A stretch of DNA of 64,000 bases from Limnephilus marmoratus (Eukaryota > Arthropoda > Insecta > Trichoptera > Limnephilidae). The stretch covers positions 36,134,962 to 36,198,961 of the forward strand of contig OU862928.1 of the NCBI GenBank assembly GCA_917880885.1. Direction: 5' to 3'. Positions 56,075 through 64,000 of this stretch are shown piece by piece. The notes under the pieces were generated by a model. The model searched no databases. It was not told the origin of the DNA and saw nothing but the letters and a program-made list of their open reading frames with translations. A program made the position numbers and the translations under genes. Positions within the stretch are counted from its first letter, which is position 1. Each line of letters begins with the position of its first letter.

Positions 56075-56148
56075 TTTTTCCACGGTCGAGTGTCACCCCC
56101 CTTTCGGGTGGCACCCGGGGCGGACCGCCCCCCCTCGCTACGCCACTG
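56075..56148 (-). mobile_element. hAT right end (CAGTGGCG family), truncated
   Basis: GGTGGCACCCGGGGCGGACCGC...CTACGCCACTG matches the inverse of the 42814 element's left end (CAGTGGCGGCG, GCGGTCCGCCCCGGGTGCC). CGTTGATG follows, but no second copy of it in the same orientation was found, so no TSD is proven. Confidence 0.55.
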
Positions 56149-56426
56149 CGTTGATGGGAATAACCTTCTAAAGTTATAAAAGAGAGTTTTTCTTATAAAA
56201 AATTGAATATTTATTTACACTTTTATTAAAAGTCAATGGTTCCATATGAATAAATTCGGATAAATTTATCCAAGAAGCTATCCAGGATACAAACCAATTC
56301 TTAGAATGATTGTTTCCAATAAAAAGGGTAGTTGCCCATAATATGGAAAAATAATTAGTTGAAGATAATATTGTCAATTCTAAAATTTTATATATGAGAT
56401 TGACAATTATGACGGTTTGACAGAAG

Positions 56427-56561
56427 ATGGCAATAGCGAAATTGGTTAACGCACATGTCCCGGTTAGACGAGAGATCTGGGTTCGAGTCCCAGTTGCGAC
56501 CATTGTCTTTTTTCTGTTTTTCTGTGTCTTGTTCTCTTTCGTATTTTCGTTTAGACTATTA
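56427..56561 (+). repeat. SINE-C, tRNA-related
   Basis: The head has an A box (TAGCGAAATTGGTTAACGCA) and a perfect B-box-like GGGTTCGAGTCCC. It is followed by CATTGTCTTTTTTCTGTTTT and a body of about 60 bp. The acceptor stem does not pair well (GGCAATA against TGCGACC), so it is a SINE head rather than a functional tRNA gene. Confidence 0.65.
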
Positions 56562-59500
56562 TTTTTTTTTTTTTTTTTTTACATTAACTCCACACAGGAG
56601 GCCCTGAGGAAAATAATTTCCCTCAGGGCCTATGTCATCTGGGATGCTGTGTGGAGAGTCTTTTTGAGGAGAGGAAGGAATGAACATTGGTCTTGAAGAG
56701 ACCCATGTTGTAGGAAGGAGGAAACACAGAGGCCGGCAAATCATTCCACAGCCGAGCTGTTGAACACAAGAACGAGTCGAAGAAACGACCCGTTCTCATG
56801 TGACAAATGTCAACCGTGTACAAATGTTGGGCACGCGTTTGGCGTGTTTCCCGACTATGCACCGGTGCCGAAGGGATCAATGATGCTAGTTCTTCAGAGC
56901 ATCTTCCATTGTAATACCGGTAGAACAAGGATAGCATTCCCACCCGACGCCTGTGCTCTAAAGATTGCAATCCGTCTGTTAAGATGGGAGAATCTATCAA
57001 ACGGACCGCCCGTTTCTGCACAGAGTCGAGGGTATTTTTCAGGTATTTTGGAGCTCCAGACCAGAGATGGCTGCCAAATTCAACCGTGGGGCGTACTTGT
57101 GATTTGTACAAGGTTAGCAGTTGTGTACTATTAAAGTATCTGCGGGCCCTGTACAGTACGCCCAGTTTTTGGGAGGCTAACTTTACTCTGGCTTCGATGG
57201 AGCCCCCATACCTGAGCTGGTCACTTAGGGTTACACCAAGCATATCAATGGAGGGCCTGTTCGGAAGATTGCTTCCGTTGAAAGAGACTAGATTTTCATT
57301 TCGATCCCTTTTAGACGTAATCAGACAAGATTGGGTCTTTGAAACATTAAATTCAACGAGATTATTTTTACCCCAAGAGAAAACACTCTCGAGGTAACCG
57401 TCCATTCTTTGCTTCAAAGCCCTACGAGCTGTTGGAGTTTGTGAGCCCTTTGGGGGCTTGTCAAACAAAAAGCTATCATGAACTGTACTGTCATCCGCGT
57501 AACAGTGAATTGGTGCACATGACAAAAGGTCGTTGATGTGCAACAAAAACAAAGTCGGAGACAGAACCGATCCCTGCGGGACGCCAGCATTTATCGAGTG
57601 TGAGGAAGAAGTGAAACCATCGACTACCGTCTGAATCGACCTCTCCCTCAAGAAGTCGGCAATCCACATACACAAGGATGCGGGAAGTCCGTAAGAATGC
57701 AGTTTGTTGACAAGTCCTCGGTGCCAAACCCGGTCAAAGGCCTTGGAGATGTCCAGTGCAACCGTTTGGGTCTCACCGAAACGTTCCAGGCATCGCCCCC
57801 AAACATGCGTCACATACGCGAGAAGATCACCGCACGAGCGGTTCCGCCGGAATCCGTATTGACGGTCGTTAATAATTTTGTTCTTCTCGAGGTATGTGAG
57901 CAGTTTGTCGTTGATCACACGTTCCATCACCTTAGACAGAACTGATGTGATCGCTATGGGGCGGTAGTTGGCCGGGTTGGAGCGGTCACCCTTCTTTGGA
58001 ATAGGATGGATAACCGCTTTTTTCCAACCAGAGGGCACAGAGCCAGTCTTCAGGGACAATTTAAAAAGCTTCGTCAAAATTGGAGCTATTTCTGCAGCGC
58101 ACCTCTGCAGTACCAGGGCAGGTATTCCGTCAGGCCCACTAGCTTTATTAACATCAAGCCCTCGTAAAACATGGAGTACTTCCCGATGCCGAATCCTCAG
58201 CTTTTTCATACGAAAACCGCAGTGAGGAACCGACGTCGGGACAGCACCTTGGTCATCGAGGGTTGAGTTATCCGCAAACATTTTACCTAATAAGTTTGCC
58301 TTTTCGGTGGCGGTGTTTGCTAGTGAGCCGTCAGGTCTGGTGAGAGGTGGCAAACTGGATTTGCAGAAATTGCGACCTATTGAGCTCGCAAGCGACCAGA
58401 ATTGCCTGCTGCCATGCGGGCATGCAGCCAGCTTTCTGCTGATCTGCAGGTCGTGCTCCAATTTCGACCTATTTATGATTCTCTTGGTTTCCTTTGCCAT
58501 TTTGTTGTAAGCTGTTCTGTCTTCGGATGTTCTAGATGTGTTGTAGGCTCGGTAAGCCGCGTTTTTTCGTCGCACTGCTTCAGCGCATTGTCGACTGAAC
58601 CACGGCTTTGAGCCCACACCAGTTTCCTTAACAGTAGAATGGATGAAGCCATCCATCGCGGATGTGATGACTTCACCAATTTCCTGGGCACATCTTGAGG
58701 GATCCGAAGTCCGAAAGCAGACAGCTGACCACGGAAAAGCATTAAAATGTGCCCGCAGACCGAACCAATCTGCTGACCTATAGTGCCACACTTTTCTCTT
58801 CAGCCTCTCGTTTGGTGGTCTGAAGTTTACAGGGATTGATGTCGTCACCAGGCAGTGGTCGGACGATCCTAAAGACGCTGTGACTTCAATCCTGTAACCG
58901 TGTGGCACAGTAGTTAAAAATAGATCTAACAGATTGGAACGGTGAGTCTGGACATCAGGAACCCTTGTAGGCTCCTGAACCATTTGTTCCAATCCGTAGC
59001 AAAGGGCAAAGGATTCCGCTTGGCGTCCAGCCGAGTCTGTTGATCCTGAGAACTTCAACCAAGGTTCGTTATGAACATTGAAGTCCCCCAGGACCACAAA
59101 CTCTGCCGTAGGGTAGCGGGGCAAGAGGTCATCAATAGTATCGCTTGAGTGTTTGAAGAGCTCGGACGTGTCTGATTCGCTAAGGTTCGGTGAGCGGTAT
59201 AAACACGCGTAGAATCTTACCGTACTGGCAAGATTGACGCGTACCCACATTACGTCGAATCTGGAGTTTTCCAGATTCAACAGTCGCACACAGTTGACGT
59301 CAGCTCGACTATAGAGACAGACACCTCCTTTAGGTCTGAACTTGCCTGCGAGGGTGAAGCCCGGGCAGTTCAGATAGGAGGTGTCTACAGGCTCAGCTAT
59401 CTGGGTTTCAGACAGGAAAAGAAGGTTTGGGCGTTGGGAAAAAAGGTGGTGGTGGACAGCATTTAAATTGGTGTGCAGGCCGCGAATGTTGGTGTAATTC

Positions 59501-60145
59501 ACCAACAGTTTTGGCCCGCACCGGGGACGCCTACTCCTCGCCGCTGTAATGACGTTATTTGTTGATGGTTGTAAATTCATGATTTTATTTGTAGGGTTAT
59601 TTAAGTGTGATATGAGGGGAAGGAAGGTCAGGGAGGGAAAAGGTAAAGGGGTGGGTAGGATGCTGGGATTCAGAGTTTCCAGGAGTGACGGACGTATGTA
59701 TCCAACCCACCCACTGCGGTGCAAGGCGATGGGCAGGGAGAGTCCGGCTGGAGAGGTCGCCCAATGCGCCCCAAACGCTACTGCTGGGTCCCCTCCGGTC
59801 ACGAACCGGCACAACAGCAGCGGCGGGGTTTTTACACTCGTTGATGGGGCAGCCCACCCTCAGTCGTGAGCCTGAGGGTCGGGCCCCTGTACTACCGAGC
59901 GACCCGGACAGCGGTAACCGGTTGTAAAGGGTCTCCCTCAACCAGCATCTCCCGATCCGGCCCGCCACGCAGAAGGTGGGCCGACGCACCCGCCATCAAG
60001 GCCTAGACAAACATTACCCCAAGAACCCGGGCACCACTGCTAAGTCACCAAACGTAGCGAACCACTTGGGGTGACCTGTGGCAGAGGTGTTGGTCATCCA
60101 ATAAATGGTTCCCAGGGCGGCGGTACCCATACCCGCCTACCAATT
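56562..60145 (-). mobile_element. Full-length single-ORF LINE (here called LINE-1059)
   Basis: A T19 tract at 56562-56580 is the inverse poly(A) tail. The short 3' UTR (56581-56634) is followed by one long ORF and a 5' region of about 565 bp ending CGGCGGTACCCATACCCGCC at about 60143. The same 5' end (GGCGGGAATGGGTACCGCCG) is seen in copies at 18438, 32470, 37225, 44660 and 27361, so 60145 is close to the true 5' terminus. There is no separate ORF1 (gag-like) frame, and the flanks show no convincing TSD. Confidence 0.85.
56635..59580 (-). CDS. LINE polyprotein: APE-type endonuclease + reverse transcriptase
   Basis: It nicks target DNA and copies element RNA by target-primed reverse transcription. 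Start chosen at 59580 (MNLQPSTNNV), just before the endonuclease; the frame stays open to a Met at 59814 (1059 codons). Endonuclease: NYTNIRGLHTNL (about residue 25), FLSETQ, VVLGDFNVHNE (about 165) and GSSDHCLV (about 238), with the catalytic E, D/N and SDH of the APE fold. RT: KASGPDGIPALVL (about 480), WKKAVIHPIPKKG, NYRPIAITSVLSKVMERVI, GFRRNRSC, VALDISKAFDRVWH, GVPQGSVLSPTLFLLHINDL and CYADDST (active site, about 694). The C-terminus reads SHLWSGAPKYLKNTLDSVQKRA...RLWNDLPASVFPP and ends STQHPR. All catalytic residues are present and no stops interrupt, so the copy may be competent. Jockey/CR1-like clade, exact assignment uncertain. Confidence 0.92.
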   Translation of the reverse strand: MNLQPSTNNVITAARSRRPRCGPKLLVNYTNIRGLHTNLNAVHHHLFSQRPNLLFLSETQIAEPVDTSYLNCPGFTLAGKFRPKGGVCLYSRADVNCVRLLNLENSRFDVMWVRVNLASTVRFYACLYRSPNLSESDTSELFKHSSDTIDDLLPRYPTAEFVVLGDFNVHNEPWLKFSGSTDSAGRQAESFALCYGLEQMVQEPTRVPDVQTHRSNLLDLFLTTVPHGYRIEVTASLGSSDHCLVTTSIPVNFRPPNERLKRKVWHYRSADWFGLRAHFNAFPWSAVCFRTSDPSRCAQEIGEVITSAMDGFIHSTVKETGVGSKPWFSRQCAEAVRRKNAAYRAYNTSRTSEDRTAYNKMAKETKRIINRSKLEHDLQISRKLAACPHGSRQFWSLASSIGRNFCKSSLPPLTRPDGSLANTATEKANLLGKMFADNSTLDDQGAVPTSVPHCGFRMKKLRIRHREVLHVLRGLDVNKASGPDGIPALVLQRCAAEIAPILTKLFKLSLKTGSVPSGWKKAVIHPIPKKGDRSNPANYRPIAITSVLSKVMERVINDKLLTYLEKNKIINDRQYGFRRNRSCGDLLAYVTHVWGRCLERFGETQTVALDISKAFDRVWHRGLVNKLHSYGLPASLCMWIADFLRERSIQTVVDGFTSSSHSINAGVPQGSVLSPTLFLLHINDLLSCAPIHCYADDSTVHDSFLFDKPPKGSQTPTARRALKQRMDGYLESVFSWGKNNLVEFNVSKTQSCLITSKRDRNENLVSFNGSNLPNRPSIDMLGVTLSDQLRYGGSIEARVKLASQKLGVLYRARRYFNSTQLLTLYKSQVRPTVEFGSHLWSGAPKYLKNTLDSVQKRAVRLIDSPILTDGLQSLEHRRRVGMLSLFYRYYNGRCSEELASLIPSAPVHSRETRQTRAQHLYTVDICHMRTGRFFDSFLCSTARLWNDLPASVFPPSYNMGLFKTNVHSFLSSKRLSTQHPR

Positions 60146-60179
60146 ATTCTTATCTTCTTCTTCAATTATATGAAATATT

Positions 60180-60415
60180 ATTTTAGATTAGCAATCGGAA
60201 GATGCTCCGAGGAACTAGCGTCATTGGTTCACCGGTGCACAGCGCACAACGCGAGCCCAACATGTATATTATTAACATTTGTTACATGCGAACGGGTCGC
60301 TTCCACGACTCATTATCGAGTTAAACAGCATGGCTGTGGAACGATTTGTGGCCTCTGTGTTTGCCTCTTCAAGACCAAGATTCACTCCTTCCTCTCCTCA
60401 AAAAAATTACGTAAG
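60180..60415 (+). pseudogene. LINE-1059 C-terminal fragment, opposite strand
   Basis: It translates IGRCSEELASLVHRCTAHNAS, then in other frames the equivalent of ICHMRTGRFFDS, ARLWNDL and FKTKIHSFLSSKK. It matches the last 90 residues of the full LINE protein, just upstream of that element's 5' end and inverted to it. It is frameshifted. Confidence 0.75.
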
Positions 60416-60788
60416 CTCTGTTTGAAATTAATTTCCTAAAAAAAATCAGAGGGTGTAATTCACACGCGGTAGAAGTGAAACTAGAAACTCGCTAGATGTC
60501 GCTTATTTCTTTTCTTTTGCCTGTTTATTTTAAAGTGGTTTAAAGATTGGATATTGATTTACAAAAATAAAAATGCCTTTTTTTTGTAAGATTTGAACCT
60601 CCATTCACTGGATTTCTCTGGCCGCTAAGATTTGCGACGCTCTATACCGCGCGGAGTTATGAATTTACTTTATTATATTACAACCGGGGTCCCGTCATAT
60701 AATAATTTTTAATTATTATTTTTTTAATTGATAAACTAACGTTTTAAGGCAAGATTTTTATGCATATCACAAAGGGTATATAACAATT
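60416..60788. other. No gene recognised
   Basis: Nothing supportable. Confidence 0.35.
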
Positions 60789-61013
60789 ATTATAAGCAAT
60801 AATTATCAGCCTGAAACTATTTCAGGTGGAAAAATGTAATAAACAGGAATTGTTGAATGAAACACTAGTATATATTGAATTATTTGGCGGGTATTGGATA
60901 AGCCGCCATAGCTCAGTGGTGAGAGCACCTGACCGGCAATCAGAAGAACACGTGTTCAAGTCTCTTTTTTCAATGTAGACGTGTGTTTCAGGCTGATAAT
61001 TATTGCTTATAAT
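60789..61013 (+). repeat. 29-bp inverted repeat enclosing a tRNA-like sequence
   Basis: Perfect arms: 60789-60817 (TATAAGCAATAATTATCAGC then CTGAAAC) and its inverse at 60985-61013. Between them, 60901-60965 has a tRNA-like A box (TAGCTCAGTGGTGAGAGCA) and B box (GTGTTCAAGTC) with TTTTTT after it. The acceptor stem is not convincing. It could be a MITE that captured a tRNA-like promoter, or a SINE within a TIR element. The right arm's last 8 bp (CTTATAAT) are the target of the adjoining hAT. Confidence 0.7.
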
Positions 61014-61960
61014 TAGAGACACTGATTCATAGCTTTAATTTTTAAGAAATGTAGCATTAATTATTGAAAAAATAGCTTTTATAGCTTTAATTTTGCGTTT
61101 TCATAGCGTTTATAGCTAAATAGGATAACGTCAAGGAATGGGAGTCGGCAAGAGGGGAAAAACAATTAAATTGGCAAAATCACTTGAAACATGTTTATTT
61201 TAATATTGGTTGAAACTCAACAGTAGTAACTAGAGTGTGTCATGTTCGTTCTACGATCTGTCAATACAAGATTATAGCAACTAAAAAATCTTTCTGCGTC
61301 AACACTATTCACAAGGGCCCACACAGTCATCAGAACTGCCTCAGCAAATTCTCTGTGAACAATTTTTATAGCTAAGAGTAGCTGAATTATGTCTACAGTG
61401 ACTCCATCCCTCACTTGCTCTACAAGCTGTCTTTGAAAATACCTGTTACCTTCCAGGAATTTACTGTCATCAACAGATTTAAACGTTGGAGCAAACCTAC
61501 TTTTACTTGCTAAAAGAATAGCGTCTGATCGCTGGACATTCTGACCTACAATTGCAGGATTGAACATTTTACCTGCGTGCTCAAGAAATTGATTAGTGCT
61601 GTTGTCTTGACGGTTCAGTATATGAGATGCCAGTTTCACAGAACTCTTCTGACAACTCTCTCTTATTTGAGTTTTTATTTGGGTTAAGACAACCTGGTTC
61701 TTTACCTCCTGCACAGCCTTTAAGGTTTTGGCAGGGAAAACACCATCACTCAATTTTTGTAAAGAAAGGCTTAGGGACACCAAGTCCTCCCAAAGCAAAT
61801 GAGCGTATGGATATTTTGACACTTCTAATACATTACCAATTTGTTGAGTTTTGTTGTAAAAATCGCTGCTATTTCGCGTTATAACGTTTTTATCGCTAAA
61901 AACACCATTTATCGCTTTAATTCGCGAATATATCGTTAATGCGATGAATCAGTGTCTCTA
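61014..61960 (-). mobile_element. hAT element with 8-bp TSD, 947 bp
   Basis: TSD CTTATAAT lies at 61006-61013 and 61961-61968. Perfect 17-bp TIRs are TAGAGACACTGATTCAT and ATGAATCAGTGTCTCTA. Subterminal ATAGCTTTAAT / ATCGCTTTAAT repeats lie inside both ends. A C-terminal transposase fragment is retained. It is internally deleted relative to a normal 2.5-4 kb hAT. Confidence 0.93.
61217..61822 (-). pseudogene. hAT transposase C-terminal fragment
   Basis: The open frame of 201 codons ends with ALVNSVDAERFFSCYNLVLTDRRTNMTHSS, the hAT C-terminal dimerisation motif (x-S-x-ERxFS...T-x-x-R). Upstream: LLWEDLVSLSLSLQKLSDGVFPAKTLKAVQEVK and FLEGNRYFQRQLVEQVRDGVTV. The catalytic D-D-(W)-E core and BED finger are not present, so it is not an active transposase, but the frame is unbroken. 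The family is closest in style to ZMYM6/SCAND3-like hATs; I am not certain. Confidence 0.82.
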
Positions 61961-62049
61961 CTTATAATAAATTTTAGTGACGCATTTCCGGTTCATCCAA
62001 ATTTCAAATCACTAACAGGGCTACAGAAGTTTCACTTAAAAAAAAAATC

Positions 62050-62150
62050 TGAATTTTGGTCTTACACCAGGGCGATAGTGAAGGTATCTTATGCTCTGAA
62101 ACGTGCCGCAAATATACCTACTACAAGTATATGTAAATTTTATTTAATTA
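62050..62150 (-). repeat. SINE-A body fragment
   Basis: TTTTGGTCTTACACCAGGGCGATAGTGAAGG and GAAACGTGCCGCAAATATACC match the SINE-A body. Head and tail are missing. Confidence 0.6.
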
Positions 62151-62164
62151 ACCTATGTGTTTCC

Positions 62165-62270
62165 CCTCTCCTATAATATGGGTGTCTTCAAGACCTTCCT
62201 TTTCACAAAAAAATCATCCACACAAATATGACGCGGATCCTTGGAGAAATTATTTTCCCCAAGGCCTCCA
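62165..62270 (+). repeat. LINE-1059 3'-end fragment, diverged
   Basis: CCTTCCTTTTCACAAAAAAATCATCCACACAAATATGA and TTATTTTCCCCAAGGCCTCC are a worn version of the family's 3' end. Confidence 0.5.
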
Positions 62271-62607
62271 TTTTTATTAATTTAACATCCTATGATAACC
62301 ACCAAGTGCAAATGCACTTTAGAAAAGTCAGTTAGTACTTTGAAATAAAACTGCAACAATTGTTAGCACTCTAATTGAGTTGTCAGTTCTGTCGCCTCCC
62401 AGGCTGATTCAATTATCTCCCTCTGGACCACGAGACGTCTTCTTTGCCGCCATTGTCATCATTGCATTATGCATTCGCAAGTGCATTAGTTAGATATGCA
62501 TCAGGGAGTGTTGGAACAATGCGTAATTATGTATGCCGTCTTGGGTTAATTGCTTATTTGAGAGTTGCACTAATTTCAATATGGCATTTTTATCGTACAT
62601 GGAATCT
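62271..62607. other. No gene recognised
   Basis: Nothing supportable. Confidence 0.35.
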
Positions 62608-62947
62608 AAAGCCTTGATTACAGTAAGCGAGTTTACAAGCTACTGGCCAGCGTATTCGCCATCTGCTAGTGAACTCGCTCAGTGTAATCATATTAGGGAA
62701 CGTACCCATACTACGTGACCTGTTCAGGGGGAGGGGTCTTCAAAATACCACGCTTGGTACGAAAGAGCGGCGAGGGGCTTAGGTTTTTAGTCACCGGGGG
62801 GGGTTAAAAATTGCAAAAAGTTGGTCACGTAGTATGGGTACGTTCCCTTACTAGCTAACTAGCAGATTTCACACTGAAGGAGTTTACTAGCAGATAGTGA
62901 ATTTGCCGGCTAGTATCTTTTAAACTCGCTCAATGTAATCGAGCTTA
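62608..62947. mobile_element. GCGAGTTTACAAGC MITE, interrupted
   Basis: The left end GCCTTGATTACAGTAAGCGAGTTTACAAGC and right end AACTCGCTCAATGTAATCGAGC are inverted. Internal ACTAGC/GCTAGT words repeat many times. It is split by a 152-bp TTA-flanked element. A fragment of the same family is at 53446. Confidence 0.65.
62696..62847. mobile_element. PIF/Harbinger-like MITE, 152 bp
   Basis: Perfect 25-bp TIRs start GGGAACGTACCCATACTACG (arms 62696-62720 and 62823-62847). They are flanked by TTA at 62693-62695 and 62848-62850. A 3-bp TWA duplication with GGG/CCC ends is the PIF/Harbinger signature. The interior is G-rich and non-coding. Confidence 0.85.
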
Positions 62948-63706
62948 CTAGCTGGTACTCGGCAGCGTATTTCCAAAACCTATACCGGTTAAGTCGCTTT
63001 ACATTTTCAATATCAAAATTTAAATATTTAGAAATAAAATTATTAATTTCTAATATACGCATTGGAAAGATTATTTTATCTAGATTTTAGAACAATTTTT
63101 GTTTTTGCGAAGTAATAAAATATTATCAATATAGAGGTATATTTTCAATATATGGGAATAATATTAAAATTTAAATAGTTAGAAATAAAATTATTAATTT
63201 CTAATACACAAATAAGAAAGATTATTTTATCTAGATTTTAGAACAATTTTTGTTTTTGCAATGTGATAAAAAATAACCAATGTAAAAGTAGGTATATTTA
63301 AAATGTAAATTGACGCTACAGCGACTGAACCGGTATAGGTTTTGGAAATACGCTACCCGGCAGGCGTTGCTATGCCATTTAATAAAGAAATTGTTTCTCT
63401 CTGCGTGTCTTTTCCCAATCTTCCCGCGAACTCTTCTCCCCTTCCCCTTCCTCTCCTGCGTACCCTTTCCCTCTCGCGTTCCCACTCCGCCTCCTCCACC
63501 TTCCCCCTCCCAGGTTCCTCTCCCCCCTCCCTGTGTCCCCTCCCGCGAACCTCCTACCCAAGTTCCCCTCCCCCTTCCCGCATTCCATACATTACGTTGT
63601 CCTGACAATAACGAAGACAAAAAAAAAGAATTATCCAATTTGGTGCAGTCGTTCGGAAGTTAAGAGCGTACATACATTTCGGCGATTCATTTTTATTTAT
63701 ATTTAT
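62948..63706 (-). mobile_element. Helitron-like element, minus strand, interrupted
   Basis: The CTAG terminus at 62948-62951 is followed inward by CTGGTACTCGGCA. The element resumes at 63354 (TACCCGGCAGGCGTTGCTAT, GCCATTTAATAAAG) and extends through the pyrimidine-rich tract to ATGTATGTACGCTC at about 63680. It is the inverse of copies A/B at 1-915. The interruption is a 389-bp MITE. Confidence 0.6.
62965..63353. mobile_element. MULE-like MITE, 389 bp, 9-bp TSD
   Basis: TIRs are GCGTATTTCCAAAACCTATA... and its inverse (arms of about 30 bp: 62965-62994 and 63324-63353). They are flanked by TACTCGGCA (62956-62964) and TACCCGGCA (63354-63362), an 8/9 match. A 9-bp TSD favours Mutator-like elements. 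The interior has two imperfect copies of a roughly 100-bp block (63024-63120 and 63170-63265, TTAGAAATAAAATTATTAAT, AGATTATTTTATCTAGATTT). Confidence 0.78.
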
Positions 63707-63744
63707 AATTTATAATAAATAAATAAATTTATAGATTTATATCA

Positions 63745-63790
63745 ACAGCGCCCTTGAGGTGATTTTTTCCAATTATTATTATATATGTAC
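63745..63790 (+). repeat. CR1/L2-like LINE 3' hairpin end
   Basis: CAGCGCCCTTGAGGTGATTTTTTCC followed by AATTATTATTAT is the terminal block seen at 9050 and 16345. Only the end is present. Confidence 0.55.
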
Positions 63791-63821
63791 TTACAATTAT
63801 TCTTCCTTGTCTATAAATTCC

Positions 63822-64000
63822 TAGGTGATGGGTTCAAATCCCAGCCTGTCAAGTGTAGATTATTTAATAATTTCTTCATTTAAAATAATAAATAGTATAT
63901 TATACTCCAGTTCCAGCGTTGCAGATACTTTTAGAATCGCCCTGGTGAAATCCCAGCTGCACTAAATGCATGTAATCATACACAAAGATATTAAGATAAT
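63822..64000 (+). repeat. SINE-A, 5' part, running off the window
   Basis: The B box GGGTTCAAATCCC (63829-63843) is followed by TTCATTTAAAATAATAAATAGTATAT, GTTGCAGATACTTTTAGAAT and CGCCCTGGTGAAATC. The A-box half is diverged. The 3' end is beyond the window. Confidence 0.6.

Larger units (their letters stand above)
55780..56206. repeat. Inverted repeat, about 57-bp arms
   Basis: The arm 55780-55836 (TTTTTTATAAGATAAACTCTC...GGTTATTCCCATCAACG) is the inverse of 56149-56206 (CGTTGATGGGAATAACC...). Between them lie an inverted SINE-C and a hAT right end. The outer arm sequence also occurs, worn, at 10345-10385. Confidence 0.65.

Noticed and set aside
56427..56515. Possible functional tRNA gene
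   Set aside because: The acceptor stem does not pair, an inverted copy exists at 55925, and both share a SINE body.
1..64000. CRISPR arrays, rRNA genes, operons or ribosome binding sites
   Set aside because: None seen. The repeats are dispersed TEs typical of an animal genome, not regularly spaced arrays.

Overview
This window looks like AT-rich, repeat-dominated nuclear DNA from an insect, most likely a lepidopteran. The basis is indirect: very frequent TAGGTA/TACCTA words, short Helitrons ending in CTAG, tRNA-derived SINEs, RTE-type LINEs and hAT/piggyBac elements with readable termini. I recognise no host protein-coding gene, no rRNA and no convincing functional tRNA. Almost every reading frame with recognisable content belongs to a transposable element (TE).

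Layout, left to right. 1-1 kb: two tandem Helitron-like elements. 1-5.3 kb: LINE fragments, a 1.1-kb fold-back element bounded by TTAA, and a Helitron end. 6.2-10.5 kb: an 825-bp terminal-inverted-repeat (TIR) element, another Helitron, and RTE and CR1/L2-like LINE tails. 11.0-15.1 kb: a three-level nest in which a piggyBac (11535-14145) sits in an RTE LINE, which sits in a second copy of the 825-bp element. 15.4-21.2 kb: LINE fragments, an 800-bp hAT inside a LINE 5' end, and another fold-back. 22-32.8 kb: a CR1/L2-like reverse transcriptase (RT), SINEs, RTE copies with clear target-site duplications (TSDs), and many short derivatives of one LINE. 33-40 kb is mostly unannotatable AT-rich DNA plus a third 825-bp-type element. 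40-50 kb: SINEs, a hAT with an 8-bp TSD, RTE copies and TTAA-bounded elements. 49.6-51.6 kb: a restriction-like-endonuclease LINE interrupted by one nonsense codon. 53-54.1 kb: a second long fold-back with TTAA ends. 56.56-60.15 kb: an apparently full-length, single-ORF LINE with an open 982-codon endonuclease/RT frame. 60.8-63.4 kb: a dense nest of a tRNA-like hairpin element, a hAT with an 8-bp TSD, a PIF/Harbinger-like MITE, a MULE-like MITE and a Helitron.

The most coherent system is the LINE at 56562-60145 and its short relatives. At least a dozen short copies on both strands keep only the LINE's 5' and 3' ends. Two of them (32117-32470 and 37223-37560) share the same internal deletion and are about 335-350 bp, so they look like a propagating non-autonomous, SINE-like family dependent on the LINE machinery. 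The remaining structure is a record of nested insertions, several of which can be ordered in time from TSDs.
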